Assembly: GCF_963678635.1 (NCBI RefSeq)
Contig: NC_087069.1
Coordinates: 40,077,076 to 40,141,075, forward strand
Direction of reading: 5' to 3'
Length of the DNA: 64,000 bases
From: Symsagittifera roscoffensis
Taxonomy: Eukaryota; Xenacoelomorpha; Acoela; Convolutidae
Below the pieces are notes generated by a model. The model was not told where the DNA came from. It saw nothing but the letters and a program-made list of their open reading frames with translations, and ran no database searches. Positions 39,523 through 53,100 of the stretch are shown here, in pieces. The translations under genes were made by a program, and so were the position numbers. Numbering within the stretch: position 1 is the first letter of the stretch; each line of letters opens with the position of its first letter.

Positions 39523-42500
39523 GCAGACAAAGCAAAACTGAGCGGTGGATATTCCGAGTTGAACAAAAGCGCCGAGCTGATAGACCGACGACATGGGGAG
39601 TCGTTTGAGAAACTGTCTCGGCTGCTCAAAGCCGAAATATCCTCTCGTGAATCACAAGATCAGGTGAGTCATTTGCATATCGAATCGATACCCATAATGT
39701 TGTCGAAATTAAATTGCTAAAAGTAAGCCAAAAATGATTGCTTAAACTTTCAGATACAGCCCAGATACTGATTATTTTTGGCGGACTTTTTTGCTAACAT
39801 TAGAAAAATAAGGAAAAGAACCGGTTTCAGGCTAAGAGAGATGAAGTTCCCTCTCCATATAAAAAACCAGCATTTATTTGCAAATTTGTTGGTTTTTGTT
39901 TGTTTTATCATTTTGTTTTTCGTCATTTTTTGCATATCGTGTTCCTTTGATATTTCAGCCAGCGCGGATTTAGGTTTGTTTATCAAAAGGTGAACGAACA
40001 GATTTTTTTTTTAATTTGCAAATTTTTGTCGCTGTTTTTTTAGGTCGACCAAATTCGTGATCCTACTTTGAGGAAACGTACTGCGCAATTATCAGGCCAA
40101 AAACATCGTTTTTAAGCACTTTTGGAATTTTTGACCGACCCCTCAAAATTAGTATAAATTGGTGCTCAAGGCGCCTGTCGGTTAGTTAAAAATGTAAGTC
40201 GTACAATAAGACCAAAAGGGCGCAATTTGGGCGATGAAGTTGTCGAATCCATCGTCACTGAAAGTGAATGGAACGAACTATGGCGTAGCAAAAACAATAT
40301 CGGTAATTTATGCATATAAATAGCTATTTCATATAAATTTCATATGCATATAAATAGCTATTTCATATAAATTTCATTTACGTTATTTTTATATGTTCAT
40401 TGCACGCTTAATGCAAAATTTTAAGAGTCGATGAACGTAGTTCAGACTCTTATATAGATCGTGATGAAAATCGTGATAGTTTTTTTTGCTTTGATTTGAT
40501 TTTTTTTTGAAATTCACTTCATTTCCTTTGAAAGGAAAGAAAACTCCACTATCAAACAGCAAAATTGAAAAAAGTGATAGACTTCTAGAATCGAAAGGGG
40601 AACTTAATTTTCAGATTTTCGAGCTTAAAAATTATATATTAACCCAGTTTTCTTAATTTAGGTTAAAAGTTTTACCAACAAAACACCAATTATGATTCGT
40701 TCAAAAATCAAAGAGCTGTAAGTTCAAAGAGCTGTACGGGTATACACTTTTTCTTTAAAACTCGAACGTTTGCTTGTGTTTACTTGCGTTCATTACTCTT
40801 TTCCGATTGTCAGTTGGTTATGATCAAAAAATGTCGATCATTTATTGTTCAAGAAATTCAAAGAGCTTTAAGGCCATCTTTGAAATTCGAAGGTTAATTT
40901 TTTTCTGTTTCCTTGCGTTCATTACTTTTTTTCAACTGTCAGTTGGCTATTTTTAAGATTCACGCCTGAATAAAAACTTTTCTTATGAATCCAATTTCCT
41001 CAAATTGGGGTAATCTTATCAAAACAGCCAATGATAAACTGCCCTCTAATTTCAAAAATTTCTCAGGCGATAATTTGTTTGTAGGAAGTTCGAAAGTTGA
41101 AGTTTGTTTTCTAAAAAACGAGTCATTTTTTTTGATTCTTTGTATTCATTTGGTCTTTTCCAATTTTCCCTTGGTTATGTTTTGATTTTTAATCATTTTG
41201 GTCGAAATATTCAAAGATAACAGCACAAAACCAGCTATCTTTGATATAGTTTGATTTAAAAAATTTTCTTTTTTTATGGCGCATTTTTCTGAATTTTAAC
41301 ATACAATGAACACCAAAACTGCTTACTTCACTTAATTTTTTTCTGAACTGCATGTTTCAAATAAGATAAAACACAAAATGTTTTAGAAAAATTCGCTATC
41401 GAAATTTGATTTACTGGGTTTTCAGGCTGTGTCGAACAAAACTGACGAGCTGAATCACAAATTGGGCATTGCGATCAAGACTATGCAGACTAGTATTGGA
41501 TCCGTGGAGACAAAGTATCGAGATCTGAAGGAATCGGTGAGCTTGAAGTCATTTCACATGTTTGGAAACGACAATCAAAACTTAATGGCTTTAGAGCTTT
41601 AATCATTCTGCTTAAAAAACAGTATAAAACATTTTAAGTAGTTTAAGTAATCAAATAACTTCTACCGCATTTGAGATCTTTTTCTACGATCGTTTGAAAA
41701 ACCAAAAGTATAGGTTTTTTCAAGGTAACTTTCATCTATCTGTTCTGAACATGATTAGGTTCAACTTCTTAACGAGAAAAACCATTACAAATCGTTTCGA
41801 TATTTAATTTAATCTCTAGATGAAAACAGTCAGTAAACCAGAGAAGGTTTGTGCACATATGTCTCTTATCGTCAATCTACTTCTGTGATCTGTTTTTTTT
41901 TTATTTGAATGTAGTTTTCTGGAAGCCTGGAATTTGTTTTGTTTCTGCTTACCCAAACCTATTTTATTTAAAACGTATTATTAGCACGAAAAGAAACATT
42001 TTTGAAAACGTTCTTTTTTGCAGTACTCTTGTTTTCTTGGGGCTTCCTTTAAATCTTCGAAAACTACAAATTTGAAGAAATTTGAAAGTGAGCTCAAAAG
42101 TCAAATTTAAGAAGATCTTTTTAGTACACGCGTGACGTCGACGATCTCAAAACCGAAGTTCAACTTAGCATAACCCGTTCTCTCGGCGACTTGGATGTAC
42201 GTGTCGGCACTCTCACCACTCGGCTAAAGGACCTGAAAACGACAACTGACTCTAAACTGACTGAGTTTGAGAACGACCAGGCGGATAAGTCGGCTAGATC
42301 GACTCAACAGATGGCTCTGTGGCACGAACAGATTTCGACCAGGGTCACCGATTGTCAAGAAGGCTACTCGAAGTTGAAACCGATGGTCAGTTTTCAGTTA
42401 TAATCAGTTATTACACTTATCGCCAACATATCTGTATGGACTGGGTATGAGTAGTCGTTGTTAGATTCAAAATATTTGACTTCCACTATACCATTTTAAT

Positions 42501-45500
42501 TAGGTTTAGAATTTTTGTGCTTAGTTGTCGCAGTTTTGGGTGATGGGGTAGTTGATGCGCAAAAATCAGCTAAGGCGATTGTAATGCTCACTGCTTGTGG
42601 TTGGGCGCAACAAGATATCACGGCTCAAATCTTATTGAAGCTCTCCTACGAGTTATGAGCAGGAGTTTCTAATAATTTTACTGGTTTTGGAACCTGATAA
42701 ATAATACTTTCTGAATTTTGTTTTTAGATCACCGAACTGCAGGCGCAGATGGGAAATTTCCGACTGGAGGCCAACTCAAGATTCGACCAAGAGCAACAGA
42801 GCAGGTATAGAAAACAAGTTGAAATTAAAATATTTCAGCCCAAAGCTCAAAAAAGACAAAAATGTTCTTCTTTGTATAAAATCTTAAGTGACTTCAAATC
42901 ATTTTAAGTGTGGTAGCGGTACTAGACTGTTAGCTAAAGCCCTTTATCTATCGACTCTTGTCTATACGGCATTGCGAGATTTCTTCGCAAGTGACAGTTC
43001 GTTGCAAGCGACCACGTAGAAGTTGTAAAAATCGTATTTTCGCAGCACGACACAATTTGATTTAAGCGACAATATTAGTATCGGTAAAAGCGTTGATCAA
43101 ATCAAAAGAAAGTAGATGACAACGTTAAATTAAAGAACAAAATAATTGAAAATCAAAATTGAACGAGAAGTTCTCAAGTGGTTTGAAAATATTTTTGTTG
43201 CTATAATGTTTAAGGAGTTCAGCTAATCTGAATTGGCTTTTTTCGTGTCTTGCTACCTTGGCGGAGCTTTCTCCCGCAGTTATTCCCACCAATTTATTTT
43301 CCGACAGACTTTTTTTCTCAAGAAGTGGAACAATTTATGAATGGTAGGATGAGCACACTCCAATCCTATCTGGAAAGCCATATGCCATCCCTCAATCAAA
43401 TCTCGTGTTTTTCTGTTTTCCGTTTTTGGCGTTTTCGTATTTATTCCAGGGTGAATTAGGCAATTACCCAATACCCCTGCGTCCTCGGATTATGGTTCCC
43501 AACCCAAGTTGATTCAATTTTGTCGGAAATTTCACAGCGTAAAGCAGCCAGGCCCGGATGTATTGCTTTTCACTTTTGTTTCAACAATTAAGAAGACTAA
43601 TAGAACACTTCGATCATTGAATATTGCTTGAATTGTAAAAATTTGATTAAAAAAATGCGGGGTATGCTTGAATGTCCCATTTGCGAGCCAGATTGTGCTG
43701 TTTTGCGAAGTTTTTAAGCTGATGGTGGCAACAGAAGCTTTACACAACTACTCCACGCATGGTCAGGTGGATTTATATGTTTTAATTTTTGTAGTGGTTC
43801 AGATTGAAAGTTTGTCCACCGTAGAAACTTTTCTGTTTTCCTCTCTCGCTCATGACAAACTTTAAAGGCATATTGGTTTCAGTAAGTGTAATGATTTACA
43901 AAAGAAAATGGGAACAAGTGAATCGAAACAAAGGTGTTTTACATGCTACTAGAGTTCAATTTCTCTTATCTTTTTTTAAAATTCATTTCAATTTGGTGTT
44001 CATTTCAAAACTGGTGCTAAAATGAAAATTTTGATGGCTTCCTGGATTTAGTCCCCCACAACGATCGCAACATTTTTTGGTTAATTTGCATCGTTTAGTA
44101 ATTTCACCAGTTAACTATCTAGCTGTAAATTGTCGCTTGCAACGAATTGACGCTTGGTCCTTTTGAAGTTGCTGCGAATCGTCGCTTGGGACGAATTGTC
44201 GCATCACGGTTTGTACTAATCCATTGAACTGGGTACTAGTCAAAATTACAAACTCGGAGACTAAACCAAGGCGATTGAATGTTGATTGAATGCTGGAATC
44301 AAATCAGTTCACTGTGTCAAAGACATTAAATTACTTACCCTCAATTTAAAGGAACACTTTTTTTACTGAGCGGATCTGTAAATCGATGTATACATTATAT
44401 CGGGGCCTATGAGACCCGTCAACTGTCAGTGAGCGCACTACCAAGTAAGATTGACATTATGGGCGAACCTGGGGGCTTTGAGGACAATTGAAAGCCATAA
44501 CGACATAAATATAGGCCATAAGAACATACATCAATCGCAATTATTTTCAATACATTTTTTATCTCTGATCCCCATAATACATGCTATTATTCTAGCTCTC
44601 TGTCGGAGAGACTTCGTCGTTTGTAAGTAAAGTTGTCTGTTCAGATTTTGTGTGAACTTCTGTGTTTGTGTGTTTATAGCAGCGCTCCTTCGAGGTGGTA
44701 AAAGGAATCATTCAGTTCAATTAGTATCAGTTCCGTTCTAGACAAGCAGACAAATTAGAATCCAAATACTACTCAAAAAACTTCATGAAGGGACGATTTT
44801 AATAAATTGATAATTATGCATTTCTCTGTAAGAGCTGAAAAGTTCATGTATTGGTCATTTCTCTCAGATAAATCGTCTTTCTTTGTTTTAAACTCGTTAC
44901 ACTTGCGTGTTACTTATATTTTTTGTTATATAACTTTATGATTTTTTTAATTACAGAATTGATGAGATGCACCAGTTGCGTGAGAAACTGACCCACTTCC
45001 CCAGTCGGTTCAGAGTGGACCAACTGGAGGAGAGTCTAAACCACCAGAGGGACGACCTTGACCTAGCTCTGGCTGAGTGCCAGAGGATAGGGGAGGGGTT
45101 TGTGGGGTTGCAACAGAACACTGACACCAGGCTGAGTGACGAAACCACTGTGGTATGTAAAGAAGAGTAGCCAGCGTAGCTTGGGGGGGGGGGGCATTCT
45201 GATTCAGTTTGAGGTTCTCAAAAAACAGTCACTGGAAATTTTTAAGTTGCATTTTTTGATTTCAACAAGCAAATGAACGGAGTATTTTTTCACCTTTGTT
45301 GCATTTTTCTGTAACTATTGATGAAATAAGATTGAAACTTTCAAATATGCTGGATGAACTGTTTGGAACAAACTAACCGGATCAGAAGCTTGGCAGGATT
45401 TTGAAGGAGCTAATAATTTAGATAAATCGTGTTTTTTGAAGGCGTAAAAAAGCCAGTAAATCATAACATGTTTCGGGGGTGTTTTTCCTCTGAAAACATT

Positions 45501-46847
45501 CTCAAAAACCATGCAAGTGTTTTTGTTTTATCATCTCAAACTGGTTCTCTGGGAAGCTGATGTGCTTCACTTAGTTTCTATGCCGTAGAAAAACAGCAGA
45601 AAAAAAAGAACTGAAAGAGTTATTGTCCAAAAATTAATGATAAATCGTTTGATCTAGCTAGCATGTGTCACAATTTCAATCCTAATTTTTGAACACAACT
45701 GCCTATGAGAATCCTGTGCACGGATAAGAGCAGTAACTTTTCCGAAACAGCAAATGGAAGAGTTCTTTTAATCTCCTATTTCAATCTTCAGCGCAATTTT
45801 ACTCCTAAAACTTTAACCTCTTGTTGACACCGGACAAAGAAACTCTTTCAGTTCTTTTGTCTGCTGTTTTTCCACGGCATATAGACTAAATGAAGACCAT
45901 CAGCTTCCCAAATAACCAATTTGAACCAAAAAATTCAAATTCTTTGTGTTGTTTTTGAGGTTGCTTCCAGAGCAAAACACCTCTGAAACTAATTATGATT
46001 TACTGGCTTTTTTACGCTTTCAAAACACGATTTCTCAACATTTGATCCTTTCCAAATCGTTTAATTTATCGCATGTGTCAAAATTTCAATCCTATTTTTT
46101 CAACCGATGCAGAAAAAAGACAAAATCTTGAAAAAAAAACAATTCATTTGCTCGTTGAAAGCAAAAAATGCAACTTCTATCATAGAAAATGCATTTTTTT
46201 GGCGTTCAACGAGCAAATGAATTGATTTTTTTTCTGATTTTTGATGATATCCAGTGACTGTAGTTCAAAGATACTTTCAATTTCAAAGGAACTAAACGTT
46301 GACATTTGGAAAAGGCTCATTATTAACGCACGTGATAGCAAATTATATACTTAAAATTATTCTTCTGCTTCAACTTTTTCAGGTGTTCAAAAAAGTCATT
46401 TTTCTATTTAAAAAAACAGGTTTCCGAAATAATTTTTGCGGAGAATGACGGTTCAAGAATTATTATAAGCTTTATCTATTTCAAATCATGGCAAGTTATT
46501 GAGCAAAATTTCATTTCTTTAAAAAGCTAGATTTCGAGGTTTTTGTTTTTTCAAAAATCTTAAAAATATATATATAACCTAAGAATTTTATCAAAATTTG
46601 AGCATCAAATTGTTTTTAGCGAACGCAACAGCTAACAGAGCTACGCGAGAAACTTAAACGACTCCAGAAACTAGTCGACACTTACCACCCCCCGGCTAAC
46701 GGCGCCGAACAACAATTGGCAAAACCGAACAACAATCCCCACCTGCCGAGCCAAAATGACCCGAACACACCCGATGCTCCTAAAATCATGAGTCCACAGT
46801 CAAGTAACCCAGATCCCGAGAGATGGCAGGACGCAAATGCTAATTGA
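39523..46847 (+). CDS. Host coiled-coil protein, visible exons 6-11 and stop
   Basis: Exons 39523-39663, 41426-41536, 42125-42385, 42728-42804, 44957-45152 and 46620-46847 (TGA stop at 46845-46847) keep frame with the exons at 3851-6543: total 1,548 bp, or 515 residues plus stop. Splice sites are AG and GTGAGT, GTGAGC, GTCAGT, GTATAG or GTATGT. The sequence is continuous charged helix (DLDVRVGTLTTRLKDLKTTT, VDQLEESLNHQRDDLDLALA, LREKLKRLQKLVDTY), then a Pro/Asn-rich, probably disordered tail of about 50 residues. There is no transmembrane or enzymatic domain. A tethering or cytoskeletal role fits, but I do not recognise the family. Confidence 0.87.
40310..40377. repeat. Exact 34-bp tandem duplication
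   Basis: Units 40310-40343 and 40344-40377 are identical (starting ATGCATATAAATAGC). Intronic. Confidence 0.9.
40760..41180 (+). repeat. Degenerate tandem triplication, about 140 bp unit
   Basis: CTTGCGTTCATTACT followed by a CAGTTGG(T/C)TAT phrase occurs near 40783 and 40911, with a weaker third copy near 41140 (TTGTATTCATTTGG). Intronic, non-coding; the short open frames here are side effects. Confidence 0.6.
42960..44210. mobile_element. Possible non-autonomous DNA transposon with inverted GCAAGCGAC ends
   Basis: TTCGTTGCAAGCGACC near 42998-43014 is repeated in inverted form as GTCGCTTGCAACGAATTG near 44134. Further CGACAATT-type motifs stand outside (44180-44205) and inside. The 1.2 kb between lies in the intron between exons 9 and 10 and has no convincing transposase. 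Exact termini and target duplication were not found. Confidence 0.45.
45226..46260. mobile_element. Foldback element: about 400-bp arms, about 200-bp loop
   Basis: The left arm 45226-45628 is the reverse complement of the right arm 45832-46260 with moderate divergence. Matching phrases are CAGTCACTGG with CCAGTGACTG at the outer ends, GCGTAAAAAAGCCAGTAAATC with its complement, and AGAACTGAAAGAG with its complement at the inner ends. A smaller palindrome (about 46140-46225, CAATTCATTTGCTCGTTGAA and complement) lies in the right arm. It sits between exons 10 and 11 of the coiled-coil gene, so the pre-mRNA could form a long hairpin. Confidence 0.85.
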
Positions 46848-47559
46848 TCGTAGTTGCAGTTACTAACCTGCTACTTAATTCGATTATTTTATCGGTTTTT
46901 CTGGTGGGGGAGGGGGTCAAGGCACAGGCGGAGATTCAAAACTTTTTTAGATCGACCGGATGGATTTTTTAAACTTTTCCCAAACACAAAGCGAAACCTA
47001 TTTTGCCAAAACTTCAGGCGCGGCAGTCAATTTTTTTGCAAAACGAGGCAAAATTGGACATTCGACCAAAAAAGACAAATGTCCAAAAATCAAAAATTTT
47101 TGACACGTGCATTTAGAAATAATTTAGTATCAGATTAAATTGATGTCGCAAAACAGATCCTGCTCGGAATTTTCGGGTGTGCTTTTAAGGCTCATTTGTA
47201 AAAAATTCAGCTTGAGATCTATTGAGAGACTGTGAAAATGTATGGTGTGTATTCATTTGTTGAGTGTGAAAATTCGAAGATAGTTTTATCTGGCTGCCCT
47301 GTTTGTAAAATCAAATTGACCTCAATGTAAAATGTAATTGAATTATATTTTATTTGAATTATTTCAGAGTAAAATTTTTTACAGCATTTAGATTGTTTGG
47401 TAAACACTTTCAAGTGAAAACCAAACACTCAAAGAAGTCAATGCCCTACCCAAAAACTGAAGGATCGCATAATAAGCGATGTCATTACGTAGATAGTCAT
47501 TAAAATATTGTCTTCGTCACAAAAGGTTTTAAAAGGACTAGGGTAGGATTTTGATATAA

Positions 47560-48460
47560 ACGTCAGCAACTGGGAATCTGACAAACAAGTAGCACCGAAA
47601 GTTCCGACCAAATTAACTACAAAAACCCTTTAAAAAATTCGAAATTTGTGTTATTTTTTATTGCGTGGTGTGGTGAGAGAAACAAACCGAAAGCTTATTT
47701 CATTGGTCACTTTTCATTTTCGAAAACAGTTTTCTTTGACAAATGAAAATAGAAACTAAATACGTCTATTCGTACAAAAAATGGACCAATAACTAACTTG
47801 TACTTGATTTTTCTAAAAGTTTTCAGATGACGCAAATTTTGTGGAAAAACATTGAGTAGGCATCTTTATAGGTATAAGAAGCTTTTGATAAAAAGTAGAT
47901 GATGTCTCGTCAGATGAAAACCAAGCTTTTGCACCCGCACTGAAATTCCAAGGCCATTCATCATTTTTAATGAACTTTTGGGCAAAAACCTTAGGAAAAA
48001 TTATCTATAGATCTAATTTCATTTCCCATTTAACAATAAGATTGAATTTTTAGAAATTAAATCAGAAATTTTTATTTTCAATAAAATCGATTGATTTTTG
48101 TAGATGTGAACTGTTTACTCTACTTACTGCATCTTTCTGCAATATTTAAACCCAAACAAACATGTTGATCACAGTTTATTTCCCTTCAGGATTTGGCATC
48201 CACCCATCGGCTACCTTCTTATCAAAAAATTCAAATACGTTCAGTCGATCCCACTCCTCTACTTACGCCGTACGCCCAGTTTACCACCACCCTAACGAAT
48301 CTTCTGAATAATCCGCCTATTTTAATTCCACCAAGTTCCCTGACCCCTACTTCCTCCCATACCCCAACAATCTCGCATACCCCCCACCGCCTCCCACACC
48401 TCACCAACGCTCCTACCATCACCGCCTTACCTACCCGCACCAAATCTTCCACCCACTATT
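47560..48460 (+). repeat. Repeat family B with C-rich tail, copy 1
   Basis: Starts with the GTAGCACCGAAAGTTCCGACC phrase (about 47588) and aligns to the later copy through TTTTTCTAAAAGTTTT, AGCTTTTGATAAAA and a C-rich end that includes CAAATACGTTCAGTCGATCC (about 48232), CTTACGCCGTACGCCCAGTT and AATCCGCCT. Compared with copy 2 it lacks about 450 bp in the middle. Confidence 0.75.
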
Positions 48461-48782
48461 CATTTTCGAAAACAGTTTTTGAAAAACGAACAAAATACAC
48501 ATGTATATATTTTATTTGCATGAAATTTTTTTGAAAATTGTGCAATTTGTCGTAATTTTTTTGAATTGAAAAAAAAAGCTTTTAACTTTTCAATGCCAAA
48601 GATGAGTCAGACAAATCTTGATTAAAACTCGTAAGCTTGATTGATCTTGGCTTTTGATACACTGAAAATTGATTTTGTTTTCAACTTTTCCTTGCTCTTC
48701 ACAAAAACATAAAACCAACCTAAACAGGAGCGTAATTCAAATGGGGTTGATTTTCTTGGCTCAATCAGACACGTTGAAAACT

Positions 48783-50110
48783 AGGATAGCCGGTTACTGC
48801 GCATGTAGCACAGAATGTACCGACCATAGTCTTATAAAAAAACAGGCAGAGTAATTTTTAGAACAATTTTGTAATAAAACGAACAGAAAAAAGAGTTTTC
48901 TAATAAAATTCTAAACTTTTTAAATTTTTTTTTGCAGAAAATCATTTACATTTGCAAAAAAACTCAAACTGAAATTTGCTCTAGTAAAATTAAGTTTTCT
49001 TGGCATAAATTTAGCATAAATAGGCTACTTTGAGCCTGCTCGCTCACATTAATTGCTTGAAAACAGAATAAAAATCAAAAGCTTCAAACGGGTTTTTCTC
49101 CACCTGTTTTATCAAGTTTATCAATGTCGTATGAATCCCGACTGAAAAATTTTAAAGGATATATCACGACCTATTCCGATGATTATTTTAGATAACTGAT
49201 TTTTTATAAGAAAAATACATATGAACACGAAGTCCCTTCCCATTTTCAATGGTCGGAACAAAAAACTTGAGGTGGTTGTCATAACCCTTGTAATTTCGAA
49301 ATCTGAATTCCAACAAAACGAGATACATCAAAAAAGTTTTGGATTGTAGTCATATACATCCCTAACTAAAGTGATTGAAGCTAAAAACTGTTCCTTGGAT
49401 CAATCACGGACATCGCTCCCTCGACGCTGACCTAAATCTATATTTTTTTGGGCAAAATTGACTAATAATTTGTACTCAATTTTTCTAAAAGTTTTAAGTT
49501 GACAAATTTTTTCAAAAACTTCAAGCTTAATTTTGAAAAATTTTGAAGTAGGTCATAAAAAGCTTTTGATAAAAGTAACTGAGAGTTCTGCAGGGTACAA
49601 CCAAGGTTGTGCATTGGCATTGAAGTTTCATGGACATTAATTACTTTCAATGGATTATATTGGCAAAAACCTAAAATTAAACTATGAATATAATTAATTT
49701 TATTACCCATTTAACCATGAGAATGGATTTTCAGAAGACTTAATTCGATTTTTTTTGTTTTCAAGATAAACGATTGCTTTTTGTAGGTGTGCATTATTTA
49801 TTCTTCTTATTGCAGCGTTCTGCAAAACTAAAATGCAAACGAACACGTTCATCCCTGCCACAACTCCTTTCACATCCCCTCCAACGCGCACGGCTACTCA
49901 AAACATTCAAATACGTTCAGTGGATCCCATTTTACTCTTACGCCGTACTCCCAGTTTACCACTACCCCCCTCCCTAATTAATCCGCCTGATTGCTCACCC
50001 CATTTTAGCCCCACCACCTTCGATACACCGCCACCGCTCCTACCCCTACCACCTTCCCTGTCGGCAATATTTCCCTTACCTTCAACATCTCCCCTATACC
50101 CCAAAAAACC
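48783..50110 (+). repeat. Repeat family B with C-rich tail, copy 2
   Basis: A fuller copy of the unit at 47560-48460: GGATAGCCGGTTACTGCGCA start, a middle part related to 4557-4760, and the C-rich end with CAAATACGTTCAGTGGATCC (about 49908), TTACGCCGTACTCCCAGTTT and AATCCGCCTGA. In both copies the end reads as an open frame containing IQIRSVDP, but the frames diverge after it, so a protein is doubtful. Confidence 0.75.
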
Positions 50111-53100
50111 TGGTTTTGACGGAAAGATTTGAATAACGGTTTGAGTAGTGACCTTCATATCTTCCGAAAAGAAAACTCATCGAATGCGAAGTAACCTGAA
50201 GTTGGGTTCCTCTATGCTCGTGATGGTTGTCTTCTACTGTTGTTTCTTGGTTTGTTTTTTTTTAATTTGGGCCCGTCGTTCGGAGTAGATTTGATTTCAC
50301 TTTGGGTTTTGATTCTTGCCTGTGACTTTCATTTTATTGGCGGTGAGAATGAGGAACACTGAATGAAGGTAGTTGTAGCAGTTTCCGTTTTTGTCCTTTC
50401 AATTGGTTGGGGGTTTCTTTTTCCAAGTTGTCATCCAACGAAAAAATTCATTTTCAAGTGAGATGAGTTTAACTTTTTGGCGTTAAGGTAAATGAAGTAA
50501 GGAGTACCATTAGCTGAATCATCATTCTTACGGAAGACGTTATCTTAATAAAAAGTTTCTCAGGGGTAATCCTGCTGTTTGAGTTCTTTACCACTTTTGT
50601 CTTATCCCCTGAGTCGTATCCTTTGTCTGTCGGATTGCGGTTTTTCAGTGGTAAGTGCTTGTTAGTGTAACCATCCTCAATCCGGTTGTTTTTCCCAGTA
50701 TAACATTATAATTTCGGACATGATTGATTTCCCCTTGTCTAATCTGTCAATTAAGCTATATGAATCTATCGATTTTCAAATAGTGTTCGGTTTTCTTCCA
50801 ACATTTCAAAGTGAAAACCTTAGTTTGAAGATTGATTATTGAGCGTAAGTGGTAAATGATCGGGAAACGTCATCATTGAAGGAAAGTATTGGAGAGCTGC
50901 ATAACTCTGTAAAAAATTAGTTTTTACGGTTCTTACAACTTTTCCTACCAATCTGTTGAACCTATGATCATCGACTGTACAAAATATTAGTTTTATGATA
51001 TAAGAATTACAAAATTTTGACTGGTAAAACAAGAAACATGGTCCATTCTAATTAACTCTAATATTCCATGAAATAAAATGTGGATGTAAAAAAAGTCGAC
51101 AACTGTCTTAGAAGGCGCCTTCGAAGCACCTTTTGCAATAAAAAAAATTGCAAAACGATGAATACAAAAAAGACATAATTTTTATTGCCCCAAGATAGTT
51201 CTACAAGGCTCGTAAAATCTGCATCAGTTCTTTCAATTGGTTTTGTAAGTCCTGCTAACTTTCCAACGGAAATCTGTGCTAGAAAGATTTTGATGTTCTT
51301 ACTCGTTTTCGTTCATTGAGAGCAATTTTTTCCATGAGGGTGTGTCTTTCATGATTATGAAGCCACCAGATGTATTTCGGAAGAAATTTCATGTCAAATT
51401 GGCCTGTTTATGTCTCATGAAGAATCTGCATCTTGGAGTTTTTCAAAGCGAAGGGAATGACCAGTTTTTGAAAAATGGACTTTTGGATTCGTGAAGATTT
51501 TCTATAAAATTATGGCCCGTGTTTGAGTTTTTCAGACCCATTCTCCCTCGGAGTGCCGTAACCCTTGAAAAAAAACTGGCCTTCTTCTGTTAATTGAGAC
51601 AATACTTTCCTGTTAAATGTAGAAGTTTAATCCCAAATTTACAGGAAGTTTCTCGATATTTTGTTACCAAAGCTATTTTTTTTTGGGCTTAGATCTTTTT
51701 TAACAGAATTAAAAATACTGACGGTTGATGAAATTAAATGCTTTTTGCTATTGGACTGGTTCGTAGTTTTTATAAAATTAAAATCTGAGAAACAATTGAT
51801 CAAAATTCCTTTTACAGACATCACATGGAAAAAAAAACGGAAACGGAACTGAAATTTTTGGCAAATCATTGTCGGAAAAACCCAATCAAATACAATTTCC
51901 GAGCAGTTTTCTGATCATTTGTGAAAATATTTAAATTCGGAGCAGTAGTTTCAATAAGTAATAGTGCGAATATGTTCTTTGTTACTTATTTTTTAATTAT
52001 TTAGGATGGATGCCACTAGAGTTTTTTGCATAATTTGAAGTGGGGATTATTTTATCCAAAGGATATCTAAAATTTGAATTAATAAAACTCTTAACTTTAC
52101 CGGCAAAACAGTTTGACTGAAAATTTAAAATGTGAAAGTCTGTCTATCGATCATGTTAGTAGATTGTGATAGGTTTGTTTGTATGGTCTAAAAGCAGGGC
52201 CAATTTTAAAGCTTTCATTTCGGCAGTAATCTCAAACTCTTAACCGAATAAGGGATTTTTATAGTGTGCAACTGCCCAGACTACTCTCAATAACTATACT
52301 TCAAGAGTGAAAAATTTTGAGTCGCCAGGGCTTAAAAATTTTAAGGCAAAAAATATTGTTTTCCAGTTGTTTCCATAGAGCTGTTCAAATGATGATCCGA
52401 TGTCGTACTGAGAAGCAGCAAACTTTAGTCTGGTTATCAAGTTAACGTCGAAGTGTGTATTTTCTGTGAAACTTACTTTTTTGTTTGATTTATACGACTA
52501 CGATAGTGTTGATTTCCTTCCATTGAAGTAAGGACTTTGTGTTCAACTGAAGCCGTAGAAAACAAACAAGTAATGCGAGGTTGAATACCAGCTTTATATG
52601 GCGAGTTGTGCCGAACCAGAGAATGGACAAAGTTTTTTCGGAAACTTGTTTGGAATTGGAATAATTGTAAAATTTGGAATAATTGTAAAATTGGAATAAA
52701 TGTTTTGTCGGGTAAATAACTCACCCCGTGTCAAAAATTTCAAAATCAAACTACTCAATATATTGAGAAATTTTCCATATCGACCCATTGACGGCGAAGA
52801 TGAGACTATCTAGGGTTGATAATATTTTATTTACAAACTGTTTTTAGTCTGAAAATGCTTTTTTGGAGGCAATTGAAAAGTCGTTTTTTTTAACAATTTT
52901 TAAATGAAACATTTACGATGTTTGAAAATATGAGCCTTTAAAATGATGTGTTTTCTTTACAAGTAATAACCACAGAGCTAAAGATTCGACCCTCGTCAAA
53001 ACTCTCGGAGTCATTGATCCATGAAATGAATTTGGCTTCTAGTAAAAAAAAGTCTCTGATTGAGCCTAATAAGTGAACCGGTAGTCTTCTCCCCTTCAGT

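Noticed and set aside
39523-39663. Alternative idea that the exons right of the 33-kb intron belong to a different gene
   Set aside because: Phase, composition and coiled-coil character match the left block exactly (both sides phase 0), so one gene is simpler.
48193-48534. Pro/Thr-rich + strand frame (113 codons) and its antisense
   Set aside because: Produced by the C-rich end of a diverged repeat; the second copy keeps only a short part of the frame.
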